Origin: Apodospora peruviana | Lineage: Eukaryota; Ascomycota; Sordariomycetes; Sordariales; Lasiosphaeriaceae | DNA: 64,000 nt | Reading direction: 5' to 3' | Assembly: GCA_033439685.1 (NCBI GenBank) | Contig: JAUEDM010000001.1 | Span: 3,844,001 to 3,908,000, forward strand | Shown: positions 11,277 through 23,230 of the stretch, piece after piece | Layout of the letters: every line of letters begins with the position of its first letter | Numbering within the stretch: the stretch's first letter is position 1 | Made by a program: the position numbers and the translations under genes | Notes under the pieces: generated by a model | Databases searched by the model: none | What the model was told of the DNA's origin: nothing | Seen by the model: the letters and a program-made list of their open reading frames with translations, nothing else

Positions 11277-12597
11277 GATGGCTACGGCTTCACCACCATG
11301 TGATGAGAAACCAACTTTGAACTTTTTGTAGACCAGAAAATAAAATCCAAAAGCACGAGGTGCGCCAGGGTATTCTGAGCGACTACTAATATATGTCTCG
11401 CTTCAACTTCAGCAAGCTCGGATTTCTGTCCAGGAGACCGGGTGCAACGTTGGATCATCATGGCTCATCACCCGCTCCCGGAGGCACACACACACAGCAT
11501 ATGACGTCCGTTCGACGTTATACAGGGAAAAGAGCTTGAGGACTCTCGTATTACCAGGAAGCCGACAACTTTCTAATAACCAGGCACCCAACAGGCACAC
11601 GGCAGCTAGGCCGGCTATTTACCAACCAGTTCCTGTCCCCACCCACATGTAAACAGCCTTTATATACGTAGGGCTCCAACTGGAGGGTTACTGTCAAGCG
11701 AGACATGCATTAACGATTAACATACGGTTTTTATCTTTCGTATTCCCAATGTGTGTGGGGTTGGAGGATGGTTGCTTGGATGTTCACGGGCTGCCAGACC
11801 TGTGGTACCACTTCCCGGGAGCAAACATGTCAGTGACGGCTGCGAGGTCCCGTCCGGGCTCTTTTTGTGCAACGGCACATCCAGACACCATCAAACATTG
11901 GGCAGATGACAAACCCAGAAGAGAAAAGAAGATACTAGAAAAACGGGCGCCTTTCAAGATGCCATATCATAGATGTGGTAGCCTTTGCTTTCGACAATAG
12001 CAAATCCCCTTGCCGCCTTGGACCAGAGGTAACTGGACACCTACGTACCATATTAGCCCATATTAGTCGAGATGACAGAGAGAGTGTAAATAGAGAGGCG
12101 CTTGTATGCGGCCTCATGTCTTGCGACGTGTTTAAGGGCCCACACGAGGAGAGCAAACCCGTGGAGATAAACACTTCTGGAACGAATGGCAGACACGCGT
12201 GGTAGAACAACAACACACCCGCCGGCTGGCTGGCAAACGGTTAAAAGACCTACTCCATCCACCAATTCTCCGATTCGGATCCGCCGCATGTGTGTATGGG
12301 TGCACCTCCGCGGCTCAGATATGTACACCTGAGCATCCATACTTTCCGTCGGCACCGAAGGGGTTCTTTGGGTAACCTTGAACTTGTTCCATGTGGTACC
12401 AATAGAGCAACAAGACAAAGTGACAGGGAAACTTTGCACAAGGACGGAGATGGTGTGACAGGGAGGGTTAAGCGAAGGCTGTCAAGTCCTTCCAAAAGGG
12501 CTTTTTTCGCGCCTTGCTCGCGTGACCTTGCTGGTGTTTTTGTTCCTCGACAACCGATGTATATAACAGCTGACATATATCCTTTTTCCGGCTTTCT
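11277..12597. other. Intergenic, no gene seen
   Basis: Contains the promoter of the secreted-protein gene (right-to-left) and the 3' flank of the duplicated-domain gene. No frame here has coding character. Confidence 0.55.
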
Positions 12598-13656
12598 TCA
12601 CAGCTGATCCATAAGCTTGGAGGCAGCATAGTCAATGTTCGACCCCCAGCTCGCTGCGGTGCTCTGCACGTAGAGCACGCCATCCTTCACCATGACCTCG
12701 CAGTACGAGTCATACTCCAACTTGTCCACGATGCGAAACGCCATCTCACACTTGTCGACCGCTTCCAGGAAGCCTTCCTGGATCAGGTCGTCCTCCCCAA
12801 CCTTGAGGTAATTCATCTGGGACGCGAGCCCCTCGAAATACTTGTACGTGAAGCTGCCCAGGTTGTTCTGCCAGTCATCCCGGATGCTGTTGCCCTTGAC
12901 CTTGATCGCGGCGGACAGCTTGGCGAAGCTGTCGTCAAAGTTGGGCGTCAGCTTGATCTCGTCCTCCTTCTTGCCGAGCATTTCGGCGATCTTCTTTCGC
13001 GTCTCGCCGATGACGGGCTCGTAGTCCATCCGGATGCCCTGGCGCACTGTAAAGGATAGGGGCCGGTCATCCGGGGCGGCGTTGAGGGCCGGGAGCAAGT
13101 TGTTCTCTTGCAGACAGTAGTCAATGTTCGTCCCGAGGCTGCCCTCGACGAACAAGATGCGGAGCTTGCCGTCAAGCACGTCGCAGCCGCCGTACGAGAA
13201 GCGCGGCGGGCTATTCTCCTCAAGATCGAGGGTCAGGACGTGGGCGTGGCAGATGGTGTTGATCTCTTTGTTGAACTCGTTGTCACCGTATCGCCCGCTC
13301 AGGTACCTGAGTTGGTAGATGGCGCCTTCAACATAGCTGCCCCCGGGCGTTAGTTTCCTCGCGGATAAGACGGGCAAGATGTGTGAGATCCTGACCTTTT
13401 GATGCAGCTTCCGAGCGATTCCTTGGCATAACCATCACCGTGGTAGGGCCAGATGGCGTTGGGATTGATGTCGATGGTCCAGATCTCTCCGAGGAGTTCG
13501 GAGAGCTGCTTCTCCAAGTCTGCCTTGTGGTTCTCCCACTCATCCCGGACTATTGCAGTGGTAGTTAACATCAGTCTCATATTTGGGACAGGGAGTAAAC
13601 TCACGGTTCTTCCGGATCGCAAGGGGGAACTTCTCAGTTGGTGGAAGACGAGGCAT
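12598..13656 (-). CDS. Uncharacterised intracellular protein with two tandem copies of a ~150-residue domain
   Basis: Three exons on the minus strand: 13656-13605, 13549-13396 and 13336-12598; 314 residues. Introns are 55 bp (GTGAGT..TAG) and 59 bp (GTCAGG..CAG, with branch ACTAAC). There is no signal peptide or membrane segment, and the protein is charged and mixed alpha/beta. I do not recognise the family. The two halves look homologous: LAIRKNLRDEWE (from residue 12) against FTVRQGIRMDYE (from 164), LGSCIKSYVEGA against LGSFTYKYFEGL, and DGKLRILFVEGSLGTNIDY (ending at 142) against DGVLYVQSTAASWGSNIDY (ending at 305). The start ATG opens exon 1 and the exon joins are frame-perfect. Confidence 0.82.
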
Positions 13657-14465
13657 GATGGCTGTCCTGTAAGGTATTGGCGGTGGGAAGATGATGGAAC
13701 AGGTTGGGTTGGTGGACTGGGACCGTGGTGTGCGTCTGGGTTGGACATGTCGACCTTTTATATGCCGTATTCGGAGTCATCGCTTCTCGGATTCACGCAA
13801 GATGGGCTATCCTCCCCACCCTGAAGACTTGGCGGCGCATCGTCGAAGCGGGCGCCCGCCGTCCTCAACGACGGGTTCGTCAACCTGGCCGCCTTCCCCG
13901 CTCTGCGCTGCATGCGGCGTTCCCAATTGAGGTCACCGAAACGGTTGTGGAGATGAGATTGAGGTGATTGTTCAGAGCTAGAGGGTTGCTGCCTGTGGCT
14001 GAGCCCGAGCTAGTTGAGAGGGTGTCGGAGAGAGTTGATGGAGAAAGAGGTGAGGGGTACGGATACCAGGAAACAAAACCAACGTGTCCGTAGATGCAGC
14101 CGCATGTGATATCTTTTCTTCATGGACATCAAGGCAAGTGCATGCGGTTTATTTTGGCATACGTAGTACTCAGCGGTCAAGGCTCCGTACACAGTCCCCG
14201 AGTCCGCCCGCCTCGTTTGCTGCACCTAACGACATCCCCGCGCTCAGCTGGCCTTGGCGGTCAAGCCTTCAGGGGGTGGGCTTGATGCCTGCAGGACCCT
14301 TGATTAAGAAAAGCAAGAGAGGACAGTTGCCTACCATGGGAGGCCGGAGTGATTGATCAAGGATATATCTTATCAAATGATGTGTCTTAAAAACCCCACG
14401 TTCGAACCGGATATCAATCGGGGAATTACACAGTTCATCCTTCTCCTTCAAGAGCCATTTACCTG
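13657..14465. other. Divergent intergenic region between two uncharacterised genes
   Basis: 809 bp between head-to-head genes. It must contain both promoters, but no specific motif stands out. Confidence 0.5.
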
Positions 14466-15624
14466 ATGTTCTCGAGAACAATCATGCCTTCACTGTAAGT
14501 TAGTTCAACAAAACCCCGACCTATCACAACTGAAACTGACAACAGTCAGACCACTTAAAGTCCAAGTCGGCATCCGAGATCACTGGACCAAAGAAGACAG
14601 CGAGGTGCAGACCACGCTGAAGAGCCTGGAGGAGTTGCTAGGCCACAACGTCGTCGTCGAGCCAGAATGGCCACTCCTTGTGACCGAATTGGATACATAT
14701 TACCCAGATAAGGGTAGCCTGGTGGCCGCCGTCGCGTATAGCGTCCAGGCATGGGCCAAGGCGATGATGGAGCTCCTTGACGACTCGGCACACGAAGAGT
14801 GGATAGAGACAGTGCTCGAGAAGACCGGAGCGGTAGGACGACTGCGATTGTATATCGAAGTCGCAGCCAGCAGCTCCGAGACGGATGGCGCGACTTCCTG
14901 GTCTGAAAGTCGCAGCGGCTTCGTCATCACCCTCCCGAAGAAGCAGATCTACCACACCGCCGAGCTATTCCCCGTCTTTCGCGGTGATCTGCTGACCTGC
15001 TTTGGGGTCGAGAAGCTGCCACAACTCCCGATCCGCTCGGCTGCATCGGCAGCCGACGACTGGGACGAGGTAAACATGGCGCCAACACCACAGTCTGCTG
15101 CAGCGAGTCTCTTGCGAGGTGCCGACGCCGGCGGCCCCAATACCAGGGTGGTCGAGTTCCTACCCAGCGTGCCGTCGCTTCCTCGACCAGACGAGCTGTT
15201 CCTCCGGCCGCCGTTCCACCTGCATATGATGGCAAGCAACCGGGAGATCGAGATCCAATGCAGCCACAGCCCTTCGCTGCAGCTGTTGGCGAATTATCTC
15301 AAGCGGTGGTGTCGGGTAAATCACCACGACACGAGGAACGTGAGTTGCGCCTCGACGATGATTTGATGGGTGTGTATACGCTGACAGCGATGCTTGAACT
15401 GTTAGCCACCGGCCATCCAGGTGACCCTCCATCAGTCGGCGTTCGGCCTGGGGCAAATGTTCGATCGACTTGTGTTGAACACCCACGATACCCGCTATAC
15501 CAACCAGTTTCAGGTGACGGCGCCAATGGTGATTGCGCTTATTGAGGGCGTCTTGGGATATGAGCTGGTGTCGGCACATGGAACGTGGAGCTTCCGGAGG
15601 GACACGGCGTTTAAAACGCTTTAG
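14466..15624 (+). CDS. Uncharacterised protein, conserved-looking
   Basis: Exons 14466-14494, 14550-15339 and 15406-15624; 345 residues. Intron 1 has GTAAGT and a CAG acceptor chosen because the earlier CAG (14543-14545) gives an immediate stop. Intron 2 is GTGAGT..TTAG with a CTGAC branch. Two in-frame ATGs (14466, 14484) lie in exon 1; the first was taken, so the N-terminus may be six residues shorter. No signal peptide or clear transmembrane helix. The protein is acidic overall and mixed in character, with a low-complexity middle (SAASAADDWDE to SAAASLL) and an ordered C-terminal domain (HQSAFGLGQMFDRLVL to GTWSFRRDTAF). I do not recognise a family. Confidence 0.78.
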
Positions 15625-16305
15625 AGTTGGTTGTATCCATCATCAGTGCCACGCGTGGAGTTCGTGTGAAAGGCGTAAAGTGCCAAAGAATCCTGCATCA
15701 GCCCTACCGCAGCCGTTTGCTTATCGTGCAGCTGTAACACACCATGTCCAAGAGGAAACTCAATTTGACTGTTGAAAGTGGTATACTCCATGATAGCCTT
15801 CTTGAATGGCACGGACTGTTTACCTTGGGTGTTTGTTCATCTTCGGGACGAAACTGGCGATATATGTAAGTCCAATGCAATGGGAAAACCATTGATAAGG
15901 TGGAACACAAGCTGGAATTCCTACTTCTTGGCTAGTGCAAGTCTCTTGAATTCGATGATTCTTCCTATGTCTGGCGTGCAGCCAGGTACGTCACCGCTGG
16001 GTTGATCCGTGCGGCAGGGTGGACACTGGACAGAAAGCGCAAGGCTTGAGGCGCTAATCCTGTCTTGGTCGTAGCAACCGCTCCTACCCATCCGAATTGG
16101 CCCACTAGTGGTACTCAATCGACGGCGGGAAAGAGCTCCACCAACGGCCAAGGCATTTTGTTTGCGGCATTTCAACTTTGTTTCGCTTCCAAACCGGCCT
16201 ATCTCAGAATTCTCCCACCCAAGCATCGCGCTCGATAACGTCGTCGTCCACTTCCCACGCAATCACCGTCTCCAGTCGCCGGTGCTCGCTCAATTCACAC
16301 ACACG
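15625..16305. other. Intergenic; IDH1 promoter and 5' UTR
   Basis: No gene seen. The last 200 bases before the IDH1 start are C/T-rich and free of upstream ATG clusters. Confidence 0.55.
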
Positions 16306-17643
16306 ATGTTGTCCAGGAATTCGTCCAGAGCGGCCCAGGTAAGCTACTCACCACCAGGAGCTTCAGTTTCAATGGGCGCCATTTTCCCTCCCCCGCCATC
16401 CAGCTCTCTTTAATACACACACTAACCTGTCTCATCCAGCGCCTACTAAGGCAATCAGCCCAGCCGAGCCGCGTCAACTTTGCGCGCACCTTTGCGAGCG
16501 TCCACGAGCAGACCCCCGCCGAGACCCTCCAGTCCGACATCTTCAAGCCCACCAAGTATGGCGGCAAGTACACGGTTACCCTCATCCCCGGAGACGGTAT
16601 TGGTGCCGAGGTAGCCGAGAGCGTCAAGACTGTATTTAAGCACGACAACGTCCCCATCACCTGGGAGCAGATCGACGTCTCTGGTCTCGATGATGGCGCC
16701 TCCGCCGGCAAGACCGAGGACACCTTCGCAGAGGCCGTCGCTTCCCTCAGACGCAACAAGCTTGGCCTGAAGGGTATCCTCCACACCCCCGTGAGCAGGT
16801 CTGGCCACTCCAGCTTCAACGTCGCTCTGCGTCAGGAGCTCGACATCTACGCCTCCATCTCCCTGGTCAAGAACATCCCCGGCCTGCAGACCCGCCACAA
16901 GAACGTCGATCTGTGCATTATTCGCGAGAACACCGAGGGTGAATACAGTGGCCTCGAGCACCAGAGCGTACCCGGCGTCGTTGAGTCGCTCAAGATCATC
17001 ACGCGCGCCAAGTCGGAGCGTATCGCTAAGTTCGCTTTCAGCTTCGCGCTCGCCAACCACCGCAAGAAGGTTACCTGCATCCACAAGGCCAATATCATGA
17101 AGCTTGCCGATGGTCTCTTCCGCGGCACCTTCAACAGACTGGCCAAGGACTTCCCCCAGCTCGAGTCCAACGACATGATCGTCGACAACGCCTCCATGCA
17201 GTGCGTCAGCAGGCCACAGCAGTTCGATGTCATGGTCATGCCCAACCTTTACGGTGGCATTCTGTCCAACATCGCCGCTGCTCTCGTCGGTGGCCCGGGT
17301 GTCGTCCCCGGCTGCAACATGGGTCGTGATGTTGCTGTTTTCGAGCCCGGTTGCAGACACGTTGGTCTTGACATCAAGGGCAAGGACCAGGCCAACCCCA
17401 CTGCTCTCCTCCTGAGCGGCGCCATGCTCCTCCGCCACCTTGGTCTTGATGACCATGCCAACCGCATCTCCAACGCTGTCTACGACGTTATTGCTCAAGG
17501 GTAAGTTTCAGTTCCGCTGTTCCGTTCTCTATATATACACATGTTGATTCCCCATCAGTAAGATCCGAACACCCGACATGAATGGCAATTCCACCAACAA
17601 GGAGTTCACCTCCGCAATCCTCGAGTCGATGGAAAAGGCTTAG
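16306..17643 (+). CDS. IDH1: NAD-dependent isocitrate dehydrogenase subunit 1, mitochondrial
   Basis: Exons 16306-16338, 16440-17500 and 17559-17643; 392 residues. It is a subunit of the hetero-octameric matrix enzyme that oxidises isocitrate to 2-oxoglutarate in the TCA cycle. The N-terminus (MLSRNSSRAAQ, then RLLRQSAQ) is basic, Ser-rich and free of acidic residues, as expected of a mitochondrial presequence. Family motifs: LIPGDGIGAEV, IIRENTEGEYSGLEHQSVPGVVESLKI, the IHKANIMKL segment, VDNASMQ and MPNLYGGILSN. VDNASMQ rather than the catalytic VDNAC-type or IDH2-type sequence, together with the surrounding wording, points to the IDH1 (regulatory) subunit. Exon 1 codes only 11 residues, so the presequence is split by the first intron. 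Confidence 0.97.
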
Positions 17644-20600
17644 TAGGGTGGGCCTAAAGAGCATAATTACCCAAGGTGGATTACACCCTGTCCACATCGT
17701 GTACCTGCACCTACCTTCCGATGACTAGCTGGCGGAATATCATGGACGAATCAATATTGGTAGCTGATGATAATTGGACGATTGGCGACTTGGCTTGGGA
17801 GGGTTATTCACCTGCTGTTCTTGTACTGTACGTACTTAGTAGTTTAGAGTTGGTATAAAGCGAATTTTACTTTTTTTTTTCAATTTCTCGAATGCCTTGA
17901 TCGCTGCATCATTGCAACACCTGTGTTCCGTTCTGATACCATATGAATTTCTATGGTAAGCGTAGGGTATACCCGAGGTCGACATCACTGCTGTCAAATA
18001 ATGCACCTATTAGATCTACCATCGATGATTTCAAGATATCAAGATCTTGCCCCTCTAAGTGGCTGGAATACCGCTTTTTCCAAAGCCCGAATTACTTAAC
18101 AGGGAATGACAGGTCATGTGGGTGCTGATTGAAAATTTCTTATTTGATAACATCTCCTAAAGAACACCTCGGTCTTCTGCGAAAGCTCCCGCAAGGCAGC
18201 AGTTTTTCACTCGCTCTTCGATGAGACCAGACCTGTCCGGTCATATCATATCTCCGTCCTGGTCCGAGTACCGCAGCTGTAGACAGTTAGAGCAAGCAAA
18301 GACGTAAATATAGAATATTTGCCAACGCAGAGGTCCAGCCTCACACGAATTCAATCCTCAGTTTTAAAATGTGAGCCTCGGAGCTGGCAATCATACCCGG
18401 ACACCAGGTTACCGAGGTCTGTCAGCAATACTACGGCCAGGCTGCTGCAATTATCTCGGGGGGGTTTTTTTTTTTTAGCTGTGCTGTACGTCGAGCTTGT
18501 CCAGTTAGCAAACGACGAGAGGATATCGAGTGAGGAAAAGGAATCCGCAGTTTGCTTGTACTTGACTTGCTCAGGTTTTATCTCATCTCTTTTTGAAAGG
18601 TGGCTGGCTGGATACTTAACCTTAACTTTCTTCTACCTTATTTATAACTCCGACTTCTTTTCCTCAATCTGGCAATTTTGCTCACAGAGTACGGATTACA
18701 CCCAATTCTTTCAACCAACAAGTCCGAGATCTCGGTATTTATCTGTACCCAAACAGTCAAGCCATCTTCTCCGCCACGAACCAGACCTTAATTTATCATT
18801 TCAGCCAATGAGATGATTAGGTACCTGGTAGTAGGTTCGCCCTGCTGACGGGAGACGGGAGACACACGCGCTTTCCGAGAAACCGTCAAACTGCGGAGGC
18901 AGGTAGTGGCCGGCCGGTCCCTACCTTGGTACCTGGACCGAGCGAGCGAATCGTGCGCTTGGCGGGTCGAGAACGGGTGCCCGCTGCGACAGTTGGCAAG
19001 CTGAACTTGCAGACTTCAAGTTTGTAGTTGCCACCCCCAACAAAGTTAGAGGATCGCAAACTTCCAGCAATGTTGTTTGGCGCTTTCCAGTAGGTACCTA
19101 GGTAGTGAAAGTGAAGGTGGAATTTTCTCCAATTTGACGTGTCACAGGCCCGCTAGGTGGTTCGTGAGCCTCGCATTTCCCCAACTTCAAATACCAAAAC
19201 TCAAGGCGTGAAGAATGAAGTGCAGATTCGATTTCAAAGGGAACCACACGACGCCATGGCTCATTTGTGACGGAGGCCAGCCAACCTGAACAATGGAACC
19301 GACGGTGCTGCTAATTGATGATTGACTGGGGTCCAACCTGGAAGATAAACATTCTACAGCTACAGCTGCTTGGTACCTTCCATAGGTATCTGCCTGCCTG
19401 CATTTGGAGATCTGGAAACAACCACACCCACCACGAGCTTTCCAGACACTCATGACGGCGTGTTGATACCCAACAACAACATGAAGTCATCCCATACCTT
19501 ATACGAACCCGGCATGTGGTCCTTGCAGCGGCACTCCTAGCCGTTAGTTCGGAGATTAATTAACCTTCGACATTCCCCGTCACAACACGGGCGATCACCA
19601 GCTGCAAAGCCGTTTTGTGCCACAGCGACGGTAATTCTGGTACCTACCTAGGGACCTTAGCTGCCGGCCCGTCGGTGGTTTTCTGTGCGTCATTTATCCG
19701 TACGGAATACTGCATAACACCGCGCCTCTCAACGCAGCTGTCAGCCAGCCAGTCCCGGGCAAGGCAAGGTACGGAATAAGTCAATCCTCATCGCTCATCA
19801 GCGTAGGGCTGAACACGCAGACCAGCAAACGGGATCCCGTAATTTCAGTTCCAGACAACCCTTCGCAGCGGATTCTAGGTAGTACTCACGCTCTACCCTC
19901 CACTATCTACGGCCTCACCCCAGACCACACTGGTGGGGGGCCCGGAAATTCAAGGACGCATCCAGCCCCCAAATCCCGATCCTTGAGAATTAATCCGTAG
20001 ATTCTACACGTACGTATAGCCACAGGCAGGATCTGTACTGTCTACAGAAGGATGTGCCAGCAGGCAAGCGGCTTCAGAACATATTTGGGCTTATTCTAGC
20101 GCTGGGAGCACAGCGCACTCGTCCTACGGAGGGTACAAGCTACTTGTAGACTAGCGCCTTCACTCGCTCACTCATCTCCTCCAACCAACAACACAACACG
20201 GCGCCATTGGCACAGAGCCGCCCCCTTCAAATCTCACCTCGGAAATACATCACTTGCTGTATCGTCGAGTCGGAACTCGGAATGCACGCAATCCCGAAAA
20301 GGAGAATGCCTTTGAGGCAGGACAAAAACCGTAGGAGAGAAAAACTCATCTTCATTTGTCGGGGGTTTCTTTGCTCGCACAACCCTGCTAATCTCAGCTT
20401 CCCGGACCCATCGCCTGCGCCTGGTTTCCCAGCAAACAAACACCATCACTCACTGAGCTGTTCGCGGGTCCGAGCTGGTGACCCTAGCTACGGATGAGGG
20501 ATGGATGATGATGGATGGGCACAGCAAAAACAGGGCCACCCCAGCGGCCTCAATGTGAGGCGAAGCAAGATTACATGCCCGGCCATACTCCTCTCCTGGA

Positions 20601-20741
20601 GTTTCTTTTTGCTGAACCTCAAACAGCATAGAGGATCAGGAGTTATAAGTATAACATGAAGGTCGCATGCCGGTTGGGGGATCCTGAAAGAAGGTATACA
20701 CTATACCACTTTGCTTTTATTTGTCTAATATCATCACAAAC
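17644..20741. other. 3.1-kb intergenic region, no gene seen
   Basis: Longest gene-free stretch in the left half. It holds homopolymers (T10 near 17871, G6T12 near 18459-18477), several ACCTAGGT-like clusters (about 18821, 18925, 19091, 19640, 19876) and, at the right end, the tyrosinase promoter. A 165-codon frame at 18319-18816 lacks protein character. Confidence 0.5.
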
Positions 20742-22814
20742 ATGGTCCGCATCGGTAATCTAATACTAAGTCTGGGGATAGTGGTGTCGACGGCGAGTGC
20801 GGCCAATATCGAGATCACGGGGGTTCCGGCATCGCCTGCAGAAAATGGTAAATAATACCAGCTGAGATTCTACGCCATATCACTTTTCTGACAATGAACC
20901 AGGAGCCGTACCGCTGCGGCGAGAAATTCGCGACCTGCACGATAACTACGAGAACCAGTTCAACCTCTTCATCCTGGGGCTTCGGGATTTCCAAGGCATC
21001 GACGAGGAGGACCCCAAGTCCTACTACCAGGTCGCCGGTATTCATGGCATGCCGTACAAGCCGTGGAACGATGTCGTCAGCACCACGGACTGGGCGACGA
21101 CCGGTGGATATGGCGGGTACTGCACGCACTCGTCCATTCTGTTTGGGCCGTGGCACCGGCCGTATCTTGCTCTCTGGGAGGTAAGTTTGTTTTCCTTTGC
21201 CACAAACATGGCGGTGGGCGTGACAGAGTCTGACAGCACGTCTTGTAAAGCAACTTCTCTACAACTCCGTACAAGAAATAGCCAGGAAGTTTCCTGAAGG
21301 CAGCATGCGCGGCATGTACCAGAGTGCAGCAAACGATTTCCGCGCACCTTACTGGGACTGGGCGCTCCAGCCCGCCGACGGGGAGTCGACTTTCCCGTCC
21401 ATCTTCACCGACGAGAAGATTGAGGTCATCGACACCGATGGCGAGAAAAAGTCGATCGACAACCCGCTGTACCACTTCGCTTTCCATCCCGTAAACCCAT
21501 CCCCGGACGACTTTGACAAGGACGTATGTGCCATCGATAAACACAACCCATTTCCCCACTTTGACTGACATCTCCTTCTAGTGGTCACGCTTCGAGCAGA
21601 CAGTCCGGCACCCGGATGATAAGACCTTGGAGACCCAGGACTCTCTCATCGCGCCCATCATCGCCAACCAGCTGTCCTCCCTGCGCAGCAACGTGGGAAG
21701 TCTCCTTCTAGGCTATACCAACTTCGACGCATTCAGCTTCAACGTGTGGGATCCCGCCCGCGGCTCGCTGGCTTTTGGCAGCCTCGAGGACGTCCACAAC
21801 CAAATCCACGACTCCACAGGCGGCGGCGGCCACATGTCCGGGCTGGGCGTGTCGGCGTTCGACCCCATCTTCTGGATGCACCACGCCAACGTCGACCGGC
21901 TGTGGGCCATCTGGCAAGATCTCAACCCCGACAGCTTCATGTCGCCTCAGCGGTCGCCTCAACGATCCACCTTCTGGGCGCCCGGCAACTCCGTCCAGGA
22001 CAAGGACACCCCGCTGGTTCCCTTTTGGGACAAGTCCGGCGAGAAGTTCTGGACATCGGACCAGGTCAGGAACAGCACCGTTTTCGGTTACGCATATCCG
22101 GAAACACAGTCGTGGAACTTTCAGAGCCGGGAAGAATACCAAGACGACATCCGACGCACCGTGTCTGACCTCTACGGCATGAACATTTTCAACGATGCTT
22201 CTGCCAGCACCGCCACCACACGAAGAGGCGTGAAAGGCGTCGTCCTCCGCGGCACCGAAGCAAATAAATCACCGGCGCCGATCCCATCTGCTCTCCAATA
22301 CCTTGCGCCGAACAACAAGTACAACGACTGGGTCTTCAACGTGCGCACCGAGAAGCTCTGCCTGGGCCAGTCGTACCGCGTCATCGCCTTTATTGGTGAC
22401 TACGACTCCTCGCCGGCGAAATGGAATACCGAGCCCAACGCCGTCGGGCGGGTGTCCATCATCACCCGCAGGCAGGACGCCGGTGGCTCGGGGCTGATGG
22501 TTTCCGGCACGGTACCGCTCACAGCGGCGCTGCTGCAGGATGTCCTGGACAAGAAACTGAAGGACTTGACTCCCGAGAGCGTGGTGCCATATCTGAAGAA
22601 GAACTTACATTGGAGGGCTACGCTTGTCACCTCTGGCGAGGAAAAAGACGTCAAAGAAATCGATGGGCTGGAGGTCAGTGTTGTCTCGACCGTGGTCACC
22701 CTTTCTCCTGAGGGTGTGCCGCAGTATTCGGGGGAGTACGAGGTGTATGACGAGATCACCAAGGGGAAGCCGGCTGGGTGCAAGAAGGGTGGGAAGGGGA
22801 AGATGAGAAGATAA
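20742..22814 (+). CDS. Secreted tyrosinase (type-3 copper oxidase)
   Basis: Exons 20742-20847, 20903-21180, 21251-21523 and 21582-22814; 629 residues. It oxidises mono- and o-diphenols to quinones, as in melanin formation. Copper A ligands are H83 (IHGMPY), H111 (CTHSS) and H120 (WHRPY); C109-T-H111 matches the Cys-His thioether motif of fungal tyrosinases. Copper B ligands are H291 and H295 (DVHNQIHD) and the HH pair 319/320 (FWMHHANVDRLW). The first about 20 residues (hydrophobic LILSLGIVVSTASA) form a signal peptide, so the product is exported, unlike classic cytosolic melanin tyrosinases. The C-terminal third is a lid-type extension ending in a Lys/Gly/Arg-rich tail. All exon joins keep frame and restore family sequence. 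No other melanin gene is adjacent. Confidence 0.95.
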
Positions 22815-23230
22815 AGTGCGGCGGAGACACTGAAGCTAATTTTGGAGTTTAATGGGAGGAGGTGGGAATGGAGAAGGATACGGCATTACTGAATCTTTCT
22901 AGATAAATTTATCACTTTAAAGCATAGCATATAGATAGGCAACCGGTAATCCATCCTAGTAATGTCTGGTTTAATCATGACCATTTTACACATCGAGATT
23001 CTATCCATGAGCAAAACGTGAAAGAGAAAGGGGGGTTCACAACAAAATATAGTTGTGAAGACAATGTGGGTATCGAAATAAATGCCCGACCATAATAGCC
23101 ATAGTCGTGTTTAAAAAAGACAACAAAAAGCAAGATGCGTTGTTTTCCGTCGCCAGAACGCCTTTTCCCATGCATGCATGCACCCAAGCCAATAATCCCA
23201 ACATCCCAAAAAGTTAAGTCAGGCCACCAC
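22815..23230. other. Short convergent intergenic region
   Basis: Lies between the 3' ends of the tyrosinase and BUD23 genes. AT-rich 3' UTR-like sequence; nothing else seen. Confidence 0.55.

Noticed and set aside
14396..14415. GTTCGAAC, like a tRNA T-arm
   Set aside because: Self-complementary word with no cloverleaf on either strand.
16455..17498. 347-codon open frame opposite IDH1
   Set aside because: A mirror of strong codon bias in IDH1; the sense strand has complete family motifs and correct introns.
18319..18816. 165-codon frame between IDH1 and tyrosinase
   Set aside because: Runs through a G6T12 homopolymer and low-complexity sequence; not protein-like.
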